This document shows, in pieces, positions 52,073 through 60,847 of a stretch of 64,000 nucleotides of DNA. Within the stretch, counting starts at the first letter, position 1. Every line of letters starts with the position of its first letter. Origin of the DNA: LMUY01 sp964247705. Lineage in GTDB: Bacteria; Pseudomonadota; Alphaproteobacteria; Acetobacterales; Acetobacteraceae. The stretch spans positions 7,437-71,436 of the forward strand of contig CAXTVQ010000019.1 in assembly GCA_964247705.1 (NCBI GenBank), read 5' to 3'. Below the pieces are notes generated by a model, which worked only from the letters and a program-made list of their open reading frames with translations, did no database searches and was not told where the DNA came from. The position numbers were made by a program, and so were the translations under genes.

Positions 52073-53203
52073 ATGCCACCCGACCCCCGCCATCGCCCCG
52101 TCTACATCGGCAGTGAGATCTACCGGCACTCCACCTACGGGGCGAAGCACCCGCTCGCGATCCCCCGCGTCTCCACCACCACCGACCTTGTCCGCGCCAT
52201 GGAATGGCTGGACGAGTCTGTCTTCCTCCCCGCACCCATGGCCACTGTCGCAGAGGTCACCCGCTTCCACGACCCGGCCTACGTCGCTGCACTCCAACGC
52301 GCCGAAGCCACCCAATCGGCCACTGACGAGGACCGCACCTGCTTCAACATCGGCGCCGGCGGCAACCCGGTCTATCCCGAGGTCTACCGCCGCCCGATGA
52401 CCTCCGCCGGCGGTGTGATGCTTGCCGCCCGTCTCACTGCGGGCGGCGGCACCGTCTTCTGCCCCGGCGGCGGCACCCATCACGGCCGCCCGGCCCGCGC
52501 GTCCGGCTTCTGCTATCTCAACGACCCCGTCCTCGGCCTGCTCACCTGGCTCGACGCCGGCCTGACCCGCATCGTCTACCTCGATATCGACGCCCATCAC
52601 GGGGACGGCGTGCAGGATGCGTTCGCCAACGATCCTCGCGTCTTCACCATCAGCGTGCATGAAGCCAAGCGCTGGCCATTCACCGGCCTCGCCTCCGACC
52701 ACGCCGGCGGCGCCGCCCGCAATTTCCCCGTCCCGGCCGGCCTCAACGACACCGAGATGCGAGCCCTGGTGGACGGTGCCATTCTCCCCCTGATCAAGGC
52801 CCAGAACCCTGAAGCGATTTTCCTGCAATGCGGCGCCGACGCGCTCGAGGAGGATCCGCTGGCCAAGCTCTCGCTCTCCAACAATGCCCACTGGGCCGTC
52901 GTGGACGCCGTCCGCACCCTCGCTCCCCGCCTGCTCGTCACCGGCGGCGGCGGCTACAATCCCTACACCGTCGGCCGCTGCTGGGCCGGCGTCTGGGCCA
53001 CCCTCAACGGCATCCCCATCCCGCCCCGCACAACGCCAGCCGCCGAGGCCGTCCTGCGCAGCCTCACCTACGACCGCGCCGCTGGACGCAACCCGCCCGG
53101 GCACTGGTTCACCACCTTGCGCGATACGCCGCGCGAAGGCACCGTCCGCGCCGAAATCCGGCAACTCGTCGCCGGAGCCCTCCTGGAGCCCACCCCCGCA
53201 TGA
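52073..53203 (+). CDS. histone-deacetylase-family (AcuC/APAH-like) hydrolase
   Basis: 376 residues from ATG 52073. Zn site and catalytic motifs are present: PGGGTHHGRPARASGFCYLNDPVLG (catalytic His pair), YLDIDAHHGDGVQDAF (Asp-x-His ligands) and QCGADALEEDPLAKLSLSNNAH (second Asp ligand), then GGGGYNPYTVGRCW. The substrate is uncertain: acetyl-lysine proteins or acetylpolyamines. Its stop overlaps DUF192 by 4 bp. Confidence 0.92.
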   Translation: MPPDPRHRPVYIGSEIYRHSTYGAKHPLAIPRVSTTTDLVRAMEWLDESVFLPAPMATVAEVTRFHDPAYVAALQRAEATQSATDEDRTCFNIGAGGNPVYPEVYRRPMTSAGGVMLAARLTAGGGTVFCPGGGTHHGRPARASGFCYLNDPVLGLLTWLDAGLTRIVYLDIDAHHGDGVQDAFANDPRVFTISVHEAKRWPFTGLASDHAGGAARNFPVPAGLNDTEMRALVDGAILPLIKAQNPEAIFLQCGADALEEDPLAKLSLSNNAHWAVVDAVRTLAPRLLVTGGGGYNPYTVGRCWAGVWATLNGIPIPPRTTPAAEAVLRSLTYDRAAGRNPPGHWFTTLRDTPREGTVRAEIRQLVAGALLEPTPA

Positions 53204-53673
53204 ACCGCCGCACCCTTCTCGCCGGCCTGGCCCTGCTTCCGATCGCCGCTTACGCTCAATACCCCGGCCCGACTGCCGCCCAACCGGAACTGCCCAAGGA
53301 GAAGCTGGTCATCGTCACCAGCAGCGGCCCGCACGATTTCACCGTCGAGATGGCGATCTCCCCCATGCAGCAGGAAACCGGGCTCATGTTCCGCCCGGCC
53401 GTCCCCGCCGATGGCGGCATGCTGTTCGACTGGGGCCAGCCGCGTGACAGCACCATGTGGATGCGCAACACCATCGCACCGCTCGACATGCTGTTCATCC
53501 AAGGCGACGGCACCATCAGCCACATCGCCGAGAACACGACTCCCCGCAGCCTTGCCCAAATTCCATCCGGCGGCGCCGTGCGCGCCACGCTCGAGCTGGC
53601 CGCCGGCACCGCAGCCCGCCTCAAGATCAAGGTCGGCGACAAAGTTCAGCAGCGGATTTTCGGCAACGCTTGA
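53200..53673 (+). CDS. DUF192-family exported protein
   Basis: 157 residues. A signal peptide (RRTLLAGLALLPIAAYA) precedes the DUF192 core: FTVEMAISPMQQETGLMFRPAVPADGGMLFDWGQPRDSTMWMRNTIAPLDMLFI. DUF192 is a small beta-rich domain; MWMRNT is its hallmark. Function unknown. Confidence 0.92.
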   Translation: MNRRTLLAGLALLPIAAYAQYPGPTAAQPELPKEKLVIVTSSGPHDFTVEMAISPMQQETGLMFRPAVPADGGMLFDWGQPRDSTMWMRNTIAPLDMLFIQGDGTISHIAENTTPRSLAQIPSGGAVRATLELAAGTAARLKIKVGDKVQQRIFGNA

Positions 53674-53709
53674 TCGCGCGAAGCCTCGCTTCTAGGGTTC
53701 GCCCGATGG

Positions 53710-53786
53710 CGGGGCGTGGCGCAGCCTGGTAGCGCGCCTGTTTTGGGTACAGGAGGCCCCCGGTTCGAGTCCGGGCGCCCCGACCA
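53710..53786 (+). tRNA. tRNA-Pro (anticodon TGG)
   Basis: 77-nt cloverleaf. Acceptor CGGGGCG pairs with CGCCCCG, discriminator A, encoded CCA. The anticodon loop TTTGGGT has TGG at 53744-53746. T-arm CCCGG-TTCGAGT-CCGGG. Confidence 0.97.
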
Positions 53787-53865
53787 TCTCTTGAAACTCA
53801 GACCATTTCGGTCCATCATCTTCGTGCTGGGGATAGACCCTGGCGCGAAATCTTGGTGAAGCACC

Positions 53866-55020
53866 ATGGATCAGATTGCACGGCGCAGCCTCGGCCCTGT
53901 CACGCCCGGCCCTTACCCGAACGACCTATGCGTTCTCATCGGTCGCTTCCAGCCGTTCCACACCGCCCACCTCCGCATCGTTCAAGATGCGCTTCAAGCC
54001 GCGGGCCACCTGCTCGTTCTGATCGGCTCAGCCGATGCCCCCCGCAGCCACCGCAACCCGTTCACCTACCCCGAGCGCGCCGACATGATCCGCCTGTCGG
54101 TGCCTGCAGATCAGCGGCACCGCCTGCTCGTCCGCCCGCTCGAGGACTGCCTATATAACGACACCCAATGGGTCGCGAACGCGCAACGCCAGGTCAATGA
54201 CGCGCTGGTAGAGATCGGGGCATCGCAGCGCCGCATCGCCCTGATCGGGCACAGCCGGGATCACAGCTCCTACTACATCAAGCTGTTCCCCCAATGGGGT
54301 ACGCCGATCGACGTGCCCGAATACGAGAACGGGCTTTCGTCCACCCGCATCCGCAACAGCTACTTCTCCAACCTCGCCGAAAGCTTCCTCAAGGACGCGG
54401 ACGGCCACAAACCCGGCGACCTGCCTCAGGACCATCTGATGCCGACCCCGGTCCGCGACTTCCTCGCCGGCTTCGCCAAAACCCCAGATTTCCAGAATAT
54501 CCGCGGAGAATACGAGTTCGTCCTCGCCTACCGCGCCCAATGGGCCGTGCCGAAGGTCCCCTACCCGGTCACCTTCGTCACGGTGGACGCCTGCGTCGTG
54601 ACTGCTGGAAGCGTCCTGCTCGTCCGCCGCAAGGGCCGGCCCGGCAAGGGACTATGGGCGCTTCCCGGCGGCTTCCTCGACCAGACCGAGACCGTGGTGG
54701 ACGGCATGCTCCGGGAGTTGCGCGAGGAGACCCGCATCGCAGTTCCCCCCGGCATGCTCCGCGGTTCGATCGTTGCCCAGCGCGTGTTCGACGATCCCCA
54801 CCGCTCGTCCCGTGGCCGGACGATAACCCACGGCTTCCTCGTCCACCTCAAGAACGAGACCGCGCTTCCTGCCCTGCGCAACCGCAAACCCGCACTTCCA
54901 GCCATCGAGGCCGCCGACGACGCCGAGAAAGCGCAATGGTGGCCGCTGGCAGACATCAGGCGGGACATGATGTTCGAGGACCACTTCGATATCATCGTTG
55001 CCTTAACGAGTCTTATTTAG
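53866..55020 (+). CDS. nadM: bifunctional NMN adenylyltransferase/Nudix hydrolase (NadM-Nudix)
   Basis: 384 residues. N-terminal nucleotidyltransferase: GRFQPFHTAHLRIV (HxxH at 32-35) and S-S-T-R-I-R (158-163). C-terminal Nudix domain: box GGFLDQTETVVDGMLRELREETRI (268-291, with the REEx/EE catalytic residues). NadM makes NAD from NMN; the Nudix half hydrolyses ADP-ribose. It is followed after 94 bp by nadV, so NAM to NMN to NAD is encoded together. Encoded protein is cytosolic. Confidence 0.95.
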   Translation: MDQIARRSLGPVTPGPYPNDLCVLIGRFQPFHTAHLRIVQDALQAAGHLLVLIGSADAPRSHRNPFTYPERADMIRLSVPADQRHRLLVRPLEDCLYNDTQWVANAQRQVNDALVEIGASQRRIALIGHSRDHSSYYIKLFPQWGTPIDVPEYENGLSSTRIRNSYFSNLAESFLKDADGHKPGDLPQDHLMPTPVRDFLAGFAKTPDFQNIRGEYEFVLAYRAQWAVPKVPYPVTFVTVDACVVTAGSVLLVRRKGRPGKGLWALPGGFLDQTETVVDGMLRELREETRIAVPPGMLRGSIVAQRVFDDPHRSSRGRTITHGFLVHLKNETALPALRNRKPALPAIEAADDAEKAQWWPLADIRRDMMFEDHFDIIVALTSLI

Positions 55021-55066
55021 GAGGTGACAGAACAGCAGGACTTCGCCCTCCACCCCTGATGACTAA

Positions 55067-55087
55067 CCCGGCGGATAGACCGCCGGG
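55067..55087 (+). terminator. hairpin between nadM and nadV
   Basis: CCCGGCGG (55067-55074) pairs with CCGCCGGG (55080-55087) around ATAGA. There is no T-tract, so it may be a pause or processing structure, not a full terminator. It lies 27 bp before the nadV start, just upstream of its AAGGAG. Confidence 0.45.
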
Positions 55088-55113
55088 CGCCCTCTCAAAG
55101 GAGCTTTGAGACC

Positions 55114-56535
55114 ATGTTCGACAACATCATCCTCACCACCGACTCCTACAAAGCCAGCCACTACCTCCAATTCCCGCCGGGCACCGAATTCACCCACTAC
55201 TACATCGAGAGCCGCGGCGGGCTTTACGACCGGACCCTGTTCTTCGGCCTCCAAGCCTTCCTCCGCCAAACCCTCGCCCGCCCGATCACCCGCGAGCACA
55301 TCGAGCAAGCCGCCACGTTCTTCGCCGCCCATGGCGAGCCCTTCAACCGCGCCGGGTGGGAGCACATCCTGACCGCCCACGCCGGCCGCCTCCCCGTCGA
55401 GATCAAGGCCGCGCCGGAGGGCAGCGTCATTGGCACCCACAACGTGCTCGCCACCATCGTCAACACCGACCCGGCGTGCTTCTGGCTCCCCGGCTATCTC
55501 GAGACCGCCCTGCTCCGCGCCGTCTGGTATCCCACCACGGTCGCCACGATCTCCTTCCAAGCCAAACTCGCCATCCTCCAGGCACTCGCCCGCTCCTCCG
55601 ACATCCCCGCCGACCAGAACCCGGCCGCCTTCAAGCTCCACGATTTCGGCGCCCGCGGCGCCACCTCGCAGGAGAGCGCCGCCCTCGCCGGCATGGCTCA
55701 CCTGGTGAACTTCTCCGGTACCGACACGATCGAGGGCATCCTCGCCGCCCAGCGCTTCTATGACGAGCCGATGGCCGGCTTCTCCATCCCTGCCGCCGAA
55801 CACAGCACCATCACCGCCTGGGGCCGCGAGGGCGAGCTGGACGCCTACCGCAACATGCTGCGCCAGTTCGCCAAGCCCGGCGCCATGGTCGCCGTCGTTT
55901 CCGACAGCTACGACCTGATGCACGTCGTCCGCACCGTATGGGGCGGCACGCTCAAGGATGAGATCCTGAACAGCGGCGCCACTCTCGTCGTCCGGCCCGA
56001 CAGCGGCGACCCCCTTACCGTTCCGGTCGATGTCTTGCGCGCGCTGGACGAAGCGTTCGGCACGACCACCAACAGCAAGGGCTTCCGGGTCCTGCCATCT
56101 TGCATCCGCGTGATCCAAGGCGATGGCATCAACGCCGGGTCCCTGCCGATGCTGCTGGATAACATCGTCTCCGCCGGCTACTCGGCCGAAAACATCGCCT
56201 TCGGCATGGGCGGCGGCCTGCACCAGATGCTCAACCGGGACACGCAGAAATTTGCCATGAAATGCAGCGCCGTCCGTGTCCGCGGCGCCTGGCAGGACGT
56301 CTACAAATCCCCTGCCGCCGACCAGGGCAAGCGTAGCAAGAGCGGCCGCTTTGCACTCCTGCAAACCACTGACGGCTACGAAACGGTGACCCTCGCCGAC
56401 CGGCAAACGGGCGACGTTCTCCGCCCCGTCTACCGCGACGGCTCGCTGCTCCAGCAATCCACCTTCAGCGACATCCGCACCCGCGCCCAAGCTGCCGCTT
56501 CGCAGGTCACCGCGTCGTCCACGCCTAGTGCGTGA
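55114..56535 (+). CDS. nadV: nicotinamide phosphoribosyltransferase
   Basis: 473 residues, NAMPT family. TDSYKASHYLQFPPGTEFTHYYIESRGG at the N-terminus, KLHDFGARGATSQESAALAGMAHLVNFSGTDTIEG and PAAEHSTITAWGREGELDAY include the phosphoribosyl-site residues; VVRPDSGDP is the PRPP/phosphate loop. It makes NMN from nicotinamide and PRPP. AAGGAG lies 9 nt upstream. Paired with NadM-Nudix it gives a two-step NAD salvage route. Confidence 0.96.
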   Translation: MFDNIILTTDSYKASHYLQFPPGTEFTHYYIESRGGLYDRTLFFGLQAFLRQTLARPITREHIEQAATFFAAHGEPFNRAGWEHILTAHAGRLPVEIKAAPEGSVIGTHNVLATIVNTDPACFWLPGYLETALLRAVWYPTTVATISFQAKLAILQALARSSDIPADQNPAAFKLHDFGARGATSQESAALAGMAHLVNFSGTDTIEGILAAQRFYDEPMAGFSIPAAEHSTITAWGREGELDAYRNMLRQFAKPGAMVAVVSDSYDLMHVVRTVWGGTLKDEILNSGATLVVRPDSGDPLTVPVDVLRALDEAFGTTTNSKGFRVLPSCIRVIQGDGINAGSLPMLLDNIVSAGYSAENIAFGMGGGLHQMLNRDTQKFAMKCSAVRVRGAWQDVYKSPAADQGKRSKSGRFALLQTTDGYETVTLADRQTGDVLRPVYRDGSLLQQSTFSDIRTRAQAAASQVTASSTPSA

Positions 56536-56590
56536 TTGGCGAAGCCGCGTTATCCGCTATATCAGCCCAGCCAACCCGAAAGCTTTTGTC

Positions 56591-56899
56591 ATGCGCGCCC
56601 GTATCTTCCAGCGTCCTAAGACCGCCATGCAGTCCGGTGTCGCCGGCACCAAGAACTGGGTGCTCGATTTCGCCCCTACCCGGCCGGAAGTGAACGACCC
56701 CTTGATGGGCTGGTGGGGCCGAGGCGACACGCGTGGCCAAGTTCTGCTCCGCTTCGACACCAAGGAGCAGGCAGTCGCCTATGCCGAGGCAAACGCGATC
56801 CCGTACGACGTCGAAATTCCACCCGCCCCCGTCAAGCACAAACCCAAAGCCTATGCCGACAACTTCCGTTACGGCCGGTCCGAGAACTGGACCCACTGA
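56591..56899 (+). CDS. NDUFS4-type complex I accessory subunit
   Basis: 102 residues from ATG 56591. It matches the ETC complex I subunit family: MRARIFQRPKTAMQSGVAGTKNWVLDF, PLMGWWGRGDTRGQVLLRFDTKEQAVAYAEANAIPYDV and PKAYADNFRYGRSENWTH. In alphaproteobacteria and mitochondria it stabilises the N module of NADH dehydrogenase. It is located away from the nuo operon, as usual. An upstream start at 56528 would add 21 unlikely residues. Confidence 0.93.
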   Translation: MRARIFQRPKTAMQSGVAGTKNWVLDFAPTRPEVNDPLMGWWGRGDTRGQVLLRFDTKEQAVAYAEANAIPYDVEIPPAPVKHKPKAYADNFRYGRSENWTH

Positions 56900-56931
56900 C
56901 GGCCGGGTGCTACGGCCAGAGCATCATTGGG

Positions 56932-57008
56932 GCGCCCTTAGCTCAGCCGGATAGAGCAACGGACTTCTAATCCGAAGGTCGGTGGTTCGAATCCACCAGG
57001 GCGCGCCA
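56932..57008 (+). tRNA. tRNA-Arg (anticodon TCT)
   Basis: 77-nt cloverleaf. Acceptor GCGCCCT pairs with AGGGCGC, discriminator G, encoded CCA. The anticodon loop CTTCTAA has TCT at 56966-56968. T-arm GGTGG-TTCGAAT-CCACC. It borders an AT-richer patch. Confidence 0.97.
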
Positions 57009-57112
57009 ACTTCTCTGCAATGCTGCGTCCACGACCGGGATATGATCAGCCGGTCAAATGCAGATCCAACCAAGCAACAGAATGAACCGTTCGACCTACT
57101 CAACCTGCTCGG

Positions 57113-57526
57113 TTAGGCATGTCCTCGCGCCGTCCACGTCAGGAACACAGTATCGCCTGCAACTGCCCCGGCTTTTGACAGCCATTTGTGGAGGTAGTGC
57201 TCCCAAACGCTTACCTTCAAGGCAGCATACGGCTCGACAGGCGGTTCGATCGTCGTCGTTCGCGGCCCCACCCACACCTTCAGCATCGGCTCATCCTGGT
57301 CCGCGTTCGTCTGCTTGAGAACCTGCAACTCCGCAGTGTCTTGCAACTCTGACGGTGCCATCGCGAGATCAAAGACCTTAACCAGCGTGTACATTTGCAT
57401 GCTTAGTCTTTCGGTAAGCAGTATATTGCCATGATAATTAGCCAGAGGCATCTTTTGTTGAGAGATCTGGCCAACAAGGCGTGCCGTGGTCCGAGGATAT
57501 CTGAGCGTCATGCCTCCCTTGGGCAC
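57113..57526 (-). CDS. orphan hypothetical protein
   Basis: 137 codons from GTG 57526; a Met at 57511 is preceded too closely by AAGGGAGG. The C-terminal half reads naturally (MLKVWVGPRTTTIEPPVEPY, then AALKVSVWEHYLHKWLSKAG). No family is recognised. Base composition is less GC-rich than the neighbours, and it sits immediately downstream of tRNA-Arg, a common integration site, so acquisition is possible. Confidence 0.5.
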   Translation of the reverse strand: MPKGGMTLRYPRTTARLVGQISQQKMPLANYHGNILLTERLSMQMYTLVKVFDLAMAPSELQDTAELQVLKQTNADQDEPMLKVWVGPRTTTIEPPVEPYAALKVSVWEHYLHKWLSKAGAVAGDTVFLTWTARGHA

Positions 57527-57603
57527 TCACTTAGAATGACGTTTCACCCTGAACGAACTCCCTCAATGGCGTGACCATCCTAAATTACTCACGACTTCGC
57601 GAG

Positions 57604-57662
57604 CAAGCCGGCAGCCAGCACTCGTTTCATTTTAATGACGTTTTAACGTGCCCGCCGGCTTG
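57604..57662. repeat. long-spaced inverted repeat in AT-rich patch
   Basis: CAAGCCGGC (57604-57612) pairs with GCCGGCTTG (57654-57662), with an inner ACGTTTTAACGT. It lies about 95 bp beyond the end of the lipid A operon and could be a terminator or a border element. The rest of 57527-57757 shows no gene. Confidence 0.4.
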
Positions 57663-57757
57663 ATCAGGTTTTGACAACTGAAGCCAAAAGCGAGAACTGC
57701 ATCGTCGCTCATCGTGAGAAATTTTACGCATCTAGCGATATGCGCGAGGCCTTGTTG

Positions 57758-58660
57758 TCACGGCGCCTCGTAGCTGTAATGGTCCTTCGGCCAACGCCGA
57801 TGCATCCACAGCCAACTGTCCGGGCGCTCCCGTATCCACCGCTCCAGATACGAATTCATCGTCTGCGTCATCGTGACCGTATCAGCCTTGCGGCTACCCG
57901 TGTCGGGTATGTCCATCACCTCCTCGCACACCATGCGGAACCGCGCCGGCCCGATTCTCTGCACCACGCCCGGAATTACGGGACAACGGAAGTGCAATGC
58001 CATAACCGCTAGGGCTGGCGCCGTCATAGCGGTATGTCCGAACAACTGCACCGCAACGCCGTCGTTCAACTTCTGATCCATCAGAAGTCCCAGATAGCCC
58101 CCGCTCCGCAAATGCCCCATCGCCGCCTTCGCTCCGGCGGTGCCCTTGCTGAACATCGGCACCGCCACGCCGATCGCATCCTGCCGCAACCGGGTCACGA
58201 GCGCGTCGACCGCGGGGTTGGATGCCGACCGGAACATGGAGGAGAACGCAAACCCATACGCCGCACACGCGACCGGCAACATCTCCCAATTGCCGATATG
58301 GCCCGAAAAAAAGATCGCCGGCCCGCCTTTCTGTGCCAGCGCCAGCAACGTCTCCTCCCCGACGACCTCCCAGCCCGGCCCAGAGTCCGAGCGTTTCAAC
58401 GATCCCAGATGCGGGAACTCGCCTACTGTGCGCCCAAGGTTCTCCCAAGCCCCCCGTATCACCCGCCGCCGCCCCACCGCGTCCAACTCAGGCATCGCAA
58501 GGCGTAGATTGACCTCCGCCACCCGCGTAACCGGCAAGAGCGGCCCCACGAACCGCGCCACCGCGCCACCAAGATTGGACGCCCGAACCGGCCCGAGCGA
58601 CCGGAACAGCTTCAGCAACAAATTGGCCCCGAACGCCTCCAACCGAAACGCCAGCGTCAT
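57758..58660 (-). CDS. LpxL/HtrB-like lipid A acyltransferase
   Basis: 300 residues. A near-N-terminal hydrophobic segment is followed by the acyltransferase motif H-x4-E (F-F-S-G-H-I-G-N-W-E), MFRSASNPAVDALV, GLLMDQKLNDGV and FGHTAMTAPALAVMAL, all typical of LpxL/LpxM-type late acyltransferases that add secondary acyl chains to lipid A. ATG overlaps the lpxK stop by 3 bp. Last gene of the operon. Confidence 0.9.
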   Translation of the reverse strand: MTLAFRLEAFGANLLLKLFRSLGPVRASNLGGAVARFVGPLLPVTRVAEVNLRLAMPELDAVGRRRVIRGAWENLGRTVGEFPHLGSLKRSDSGPGWEVVGEETLLALAQKGGPAIFFSGHIGNWEMLPVACAAYGFAFSSMFRSASNPAVDALVTRLRQDAIGVAVPMFSKGTAGAKAAMGHLRSGGYLGLLMDQKLNDGVAVQLFGHTAMTAPALAVMALHFRCPVIPGVVQRIGPARFRMVCEEVMDIPDTGSRKADTVTMTQTMNSYLERWIRERPDSWLWMHRRWPKDHYSYEAP

Positions 58661-59610
58661 GTAAGCATGCCGAGCAGTGCTTCGAGCGGCCCGTCATCCG
58701 CCCACTGCAACGATACGCCCGCAACCTCCACCCGCTCCGCCCATCCCCGCGGCAAGCGCACCTCGTCCTTCGGCGTCGTTACCAGAGCCGCCCCCGCCGC
58801 CACGGCACTCCGCCAAAGCGCCTCCAACTCCGCCGTCCGGTAGCGGTGGTGGTCCGGAAACGACCGCTGCCCCGCAAGTACCGCACCAGCCTCCCGCACC
58901 GTTTCGAAGAACTTCTCCGGCCGGCCGATGCCCGCGAACGCAAATACCGTGCGCCCGGCCAATCGCAGCGTGTCGGGCCGCAGCGTTGCCCGCAATACCG
59001 GCAAGCCAGGCGGCAGCGCCGCAGCCGCAGCCTTCGCATCCACCCCGATCATTACCGCCGCCTGGCATCGCCCCGCTGCTGCCAGCACCGGCTCGCGCAG
59101 CGGCCCCGCCGGCAGCACCCGGCCGTTGCCGAACCCAGCCGCCCCGTCGATCACCAGCAACGAGAGATCCTTCTCCAATCCCGGGTTCTGCAATCCATCA
59201 TCCATGACCAGCACGGTCGCACCTTGGGCCACCGCCACCCGCGCACTCGCTGCCCGGTCCGCCCCGACCAGCGTTGGCGCAACTTCGGCCAGCAGCAGCG
59301 CCTCGTCACCAACATCATGCGCATCGTGACGGGCATCGACCCGCGCCGTCCCTTTTACCTGGCCGCCATAACCGCGCGTCAGGAACGCGACCCGTGCACC
59401 CCGCCGCTGCAACCGCTTCGCCACGTCCAGAGCCAGCGTTGTCTTGCCTGCACCCCCAACCCCGGCATTGCCGCAACAAAGCACCGGCACCGGCGCCCGC
59501 CACCCAGCCCGCGCCACCCGCCGCGCCGTGCTCGCCGACACGACAGCCGACATCGGCGCAAGCATATGCGCCCACGCTCCGTCCTGCTGCCAGAAAGCCG
59601 GCGCACGCAT
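58657..59610 (-). CDS. lpxK: tetraacyldisaccharide 4'-kinase LpxK
   Basis: 317 residues. The Walker A motif is G-N-A-G-V-G-G-A-G-K-T-T (47-58). LTRGYGG, GDEALLLA and VLVMDDGLQNPGLEKDL follow in family order, ending with SFPDHHRYR. LpxK phosphorylates the lipid A disaccharide at the inner membrane. ATG 59610 shares an A with the waaA stop (TGATG), so translation is coupled. Confidence 0.95.
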   Translation of the reverse strand: MRAPAFWQQDGAWAHMLAPMSAVVSASTARRVARAGWRAPVPVLCCGNAGVGGAGKTTLALDVAKRLQRRGARVAFLTRGYGGQVKGTARVDARHDAHDVGDEALLLAEVAPTLVGADRAASARVAVAQGATVLVMDDGLQNPGLEKDLSLLVIDGAAGFGNGRVLPAGPLREPVLAAAGRCQAAVMIGVDAKAAAAALPPGLPVLRATLRPDTLRLAGRTVFAFAGIGRPEKFFETVREAGAVLAGQRSFPDHHRYRTAELEALWRSAVAAGAALVTTPKDEVRLPRGWAERVEVAGVSLQWADDGPLEALLGMLT

Positions 59611-60842
59611 CAGCCCGCCATCGCCAGCAGCGCCTCGGCCGCACGCCGCGGCAAGTCTACATCCGCACAGGCCACCGCTTGCGCCGCCTGCCCTGACGCT
59701 GCGGCGCCCGCCGGATCGCGCAGCCGAACACCGACCCAATCCGCCAGCCCCGCCTCGTCCGCCACCGTTGCCAACCCGCCAGCCCGCGACAGCACCGCGA
59801 CCGCATCGGCTTGGTTCGCCATCGCCGGCCCAGCCGCAAGCGCACAGCCCAGCCGCGCCGCCTCCAGCGGGTTCTGCCCGCCTCCCTCGCCGCCCAAGCT
59901 TTTCCCGATGAAGACCACCGGAAACAATCGGTACAGCAAGCCCAACTCCCCCAACCCGTCGGCCACCCACATGTCACCCGGCGCCGGGTCCTCACCGCCC
60001 AAGCGGCGTCGCGCACCCAGTTCCGCCGCGATCGCTTCCCCCCGCTCCGGATGCCGCGGTGCGATCGCAGTCACCAAGCCCGGGAACTCCGCGGCCAACC
60101 TCCGGTGCACCCCGGCAGCCACCGCCTCCTCCCCCGGATGCGTGCTCGCCGCCAACCACCGTGGACGGTCGCCGAGCAGCGCCTGCAACCGCGCCAGCTC
60201 CCCCACGTCCACCGGCAACGCCGCCGCTGCAAACTTCAGGTTCCCCGGCGAGCAGACCCCCCGCCCCCCGAGCGACTGCAACCGGTCCGCGTCCGCATCC
60301 GACTGCGCCCACACCGCTTCAAACGCCCCTACCACCCGGCGCGCAAACCCCGGCGCCCGCGCCCAGGCCCGTGCACTCCCCTCCGACAACCGCCCGTTCA
60401 GCAGCATCAAGCGCACACCCCGCCGCTGGCACGCGGCCAGCATATTCGGCCACAGCTCGCTCTCCACGAACGCCGCCGCATCCGGCCGCCAATGATCCAG
60501 GAACCGCCCCACCCAGCGCGGCACATCCAGCGGCACGAAGCGGTGCAGCACGCCCGGGCAACGCTGCACCAGCAGCCGTGCCGCCGTGACCGTTCCCGTC
60601 GTGACCAGCACCGTAACCCGCCCCTGCAACGCTTCCACCACCGGAACCGCGGACACCGTCTCCCCCACGCTCGCAGCGTGGATCCACACCAGCCGCCCAA
60701 CCGGACGTGGCGTCGCGTCCACCCCTCGCCGCTCGCCCAACCGGCCGGCAACCTCCTTGCCCCGCCGCACCCGGCGCGCCAGCATCACCCGCAACGCCGG
60801 TTCCAGCATCGCCGCCGTGCCCCACCAAACGGCGGACAGCAC
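59610..60842 (-). CDS. waaA: Kdo transferase WaaA
   Basis: About 410 residues. It transfers Kdo from CMP-Kdo to lipid IVA. N-terminal region ARRVRRGKEVAGRLGERRG, WIHAASVGETVSAVPVVEAL (catalytic Glu), FVESELWPNML, STHPGEEAVAAGVHRRL, IAPRHPERG and VVFIGKSLGGEGGGQNPLEAA identify KdtA/WaaA. A start at GTG 60842 is chosen (GGGAG just upstream); GTG 60860 would overlap the preceding gene by 13 bp and is equally possible. Confidence 0.93.
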   Translation of the reverse strand: MLSAVWWGTAAMLEPALRVMLARRVRRGKEVAGRLGERRGVDATPRPVGRLVWIHAASVGETVSAVPVVEALQGRVTVLVTTGTVTAARLLVQRCPGVLHRFVPLDVPRWVGRFLDHWRPDAAAFVESELWPNMLAACQRRGVRLMLLNGRLSEGSARAWARAPGFARRVVGAFEAVWAQSDADADRLQSLGGRGVCSPGNLKFAAAALPVDVGELARLQALLGDRPRWLAASTHPGEEAVAAGVHRRLAAEFPGLVTAIAPRHPERGEAIAAELGARRRLGGEDPAPGDMWVADGLGELGLLYRLFPVVFIGKSLGGEGGGQNPLEAARLGCALAAGPAMANQADAVAVLSRAGGLATVADEAGLADWVGVRLRDPAGAAASGQAAQAVACADVDLPRRAAEALLAMAG

Positions 60843-60847
60843 GCTCC

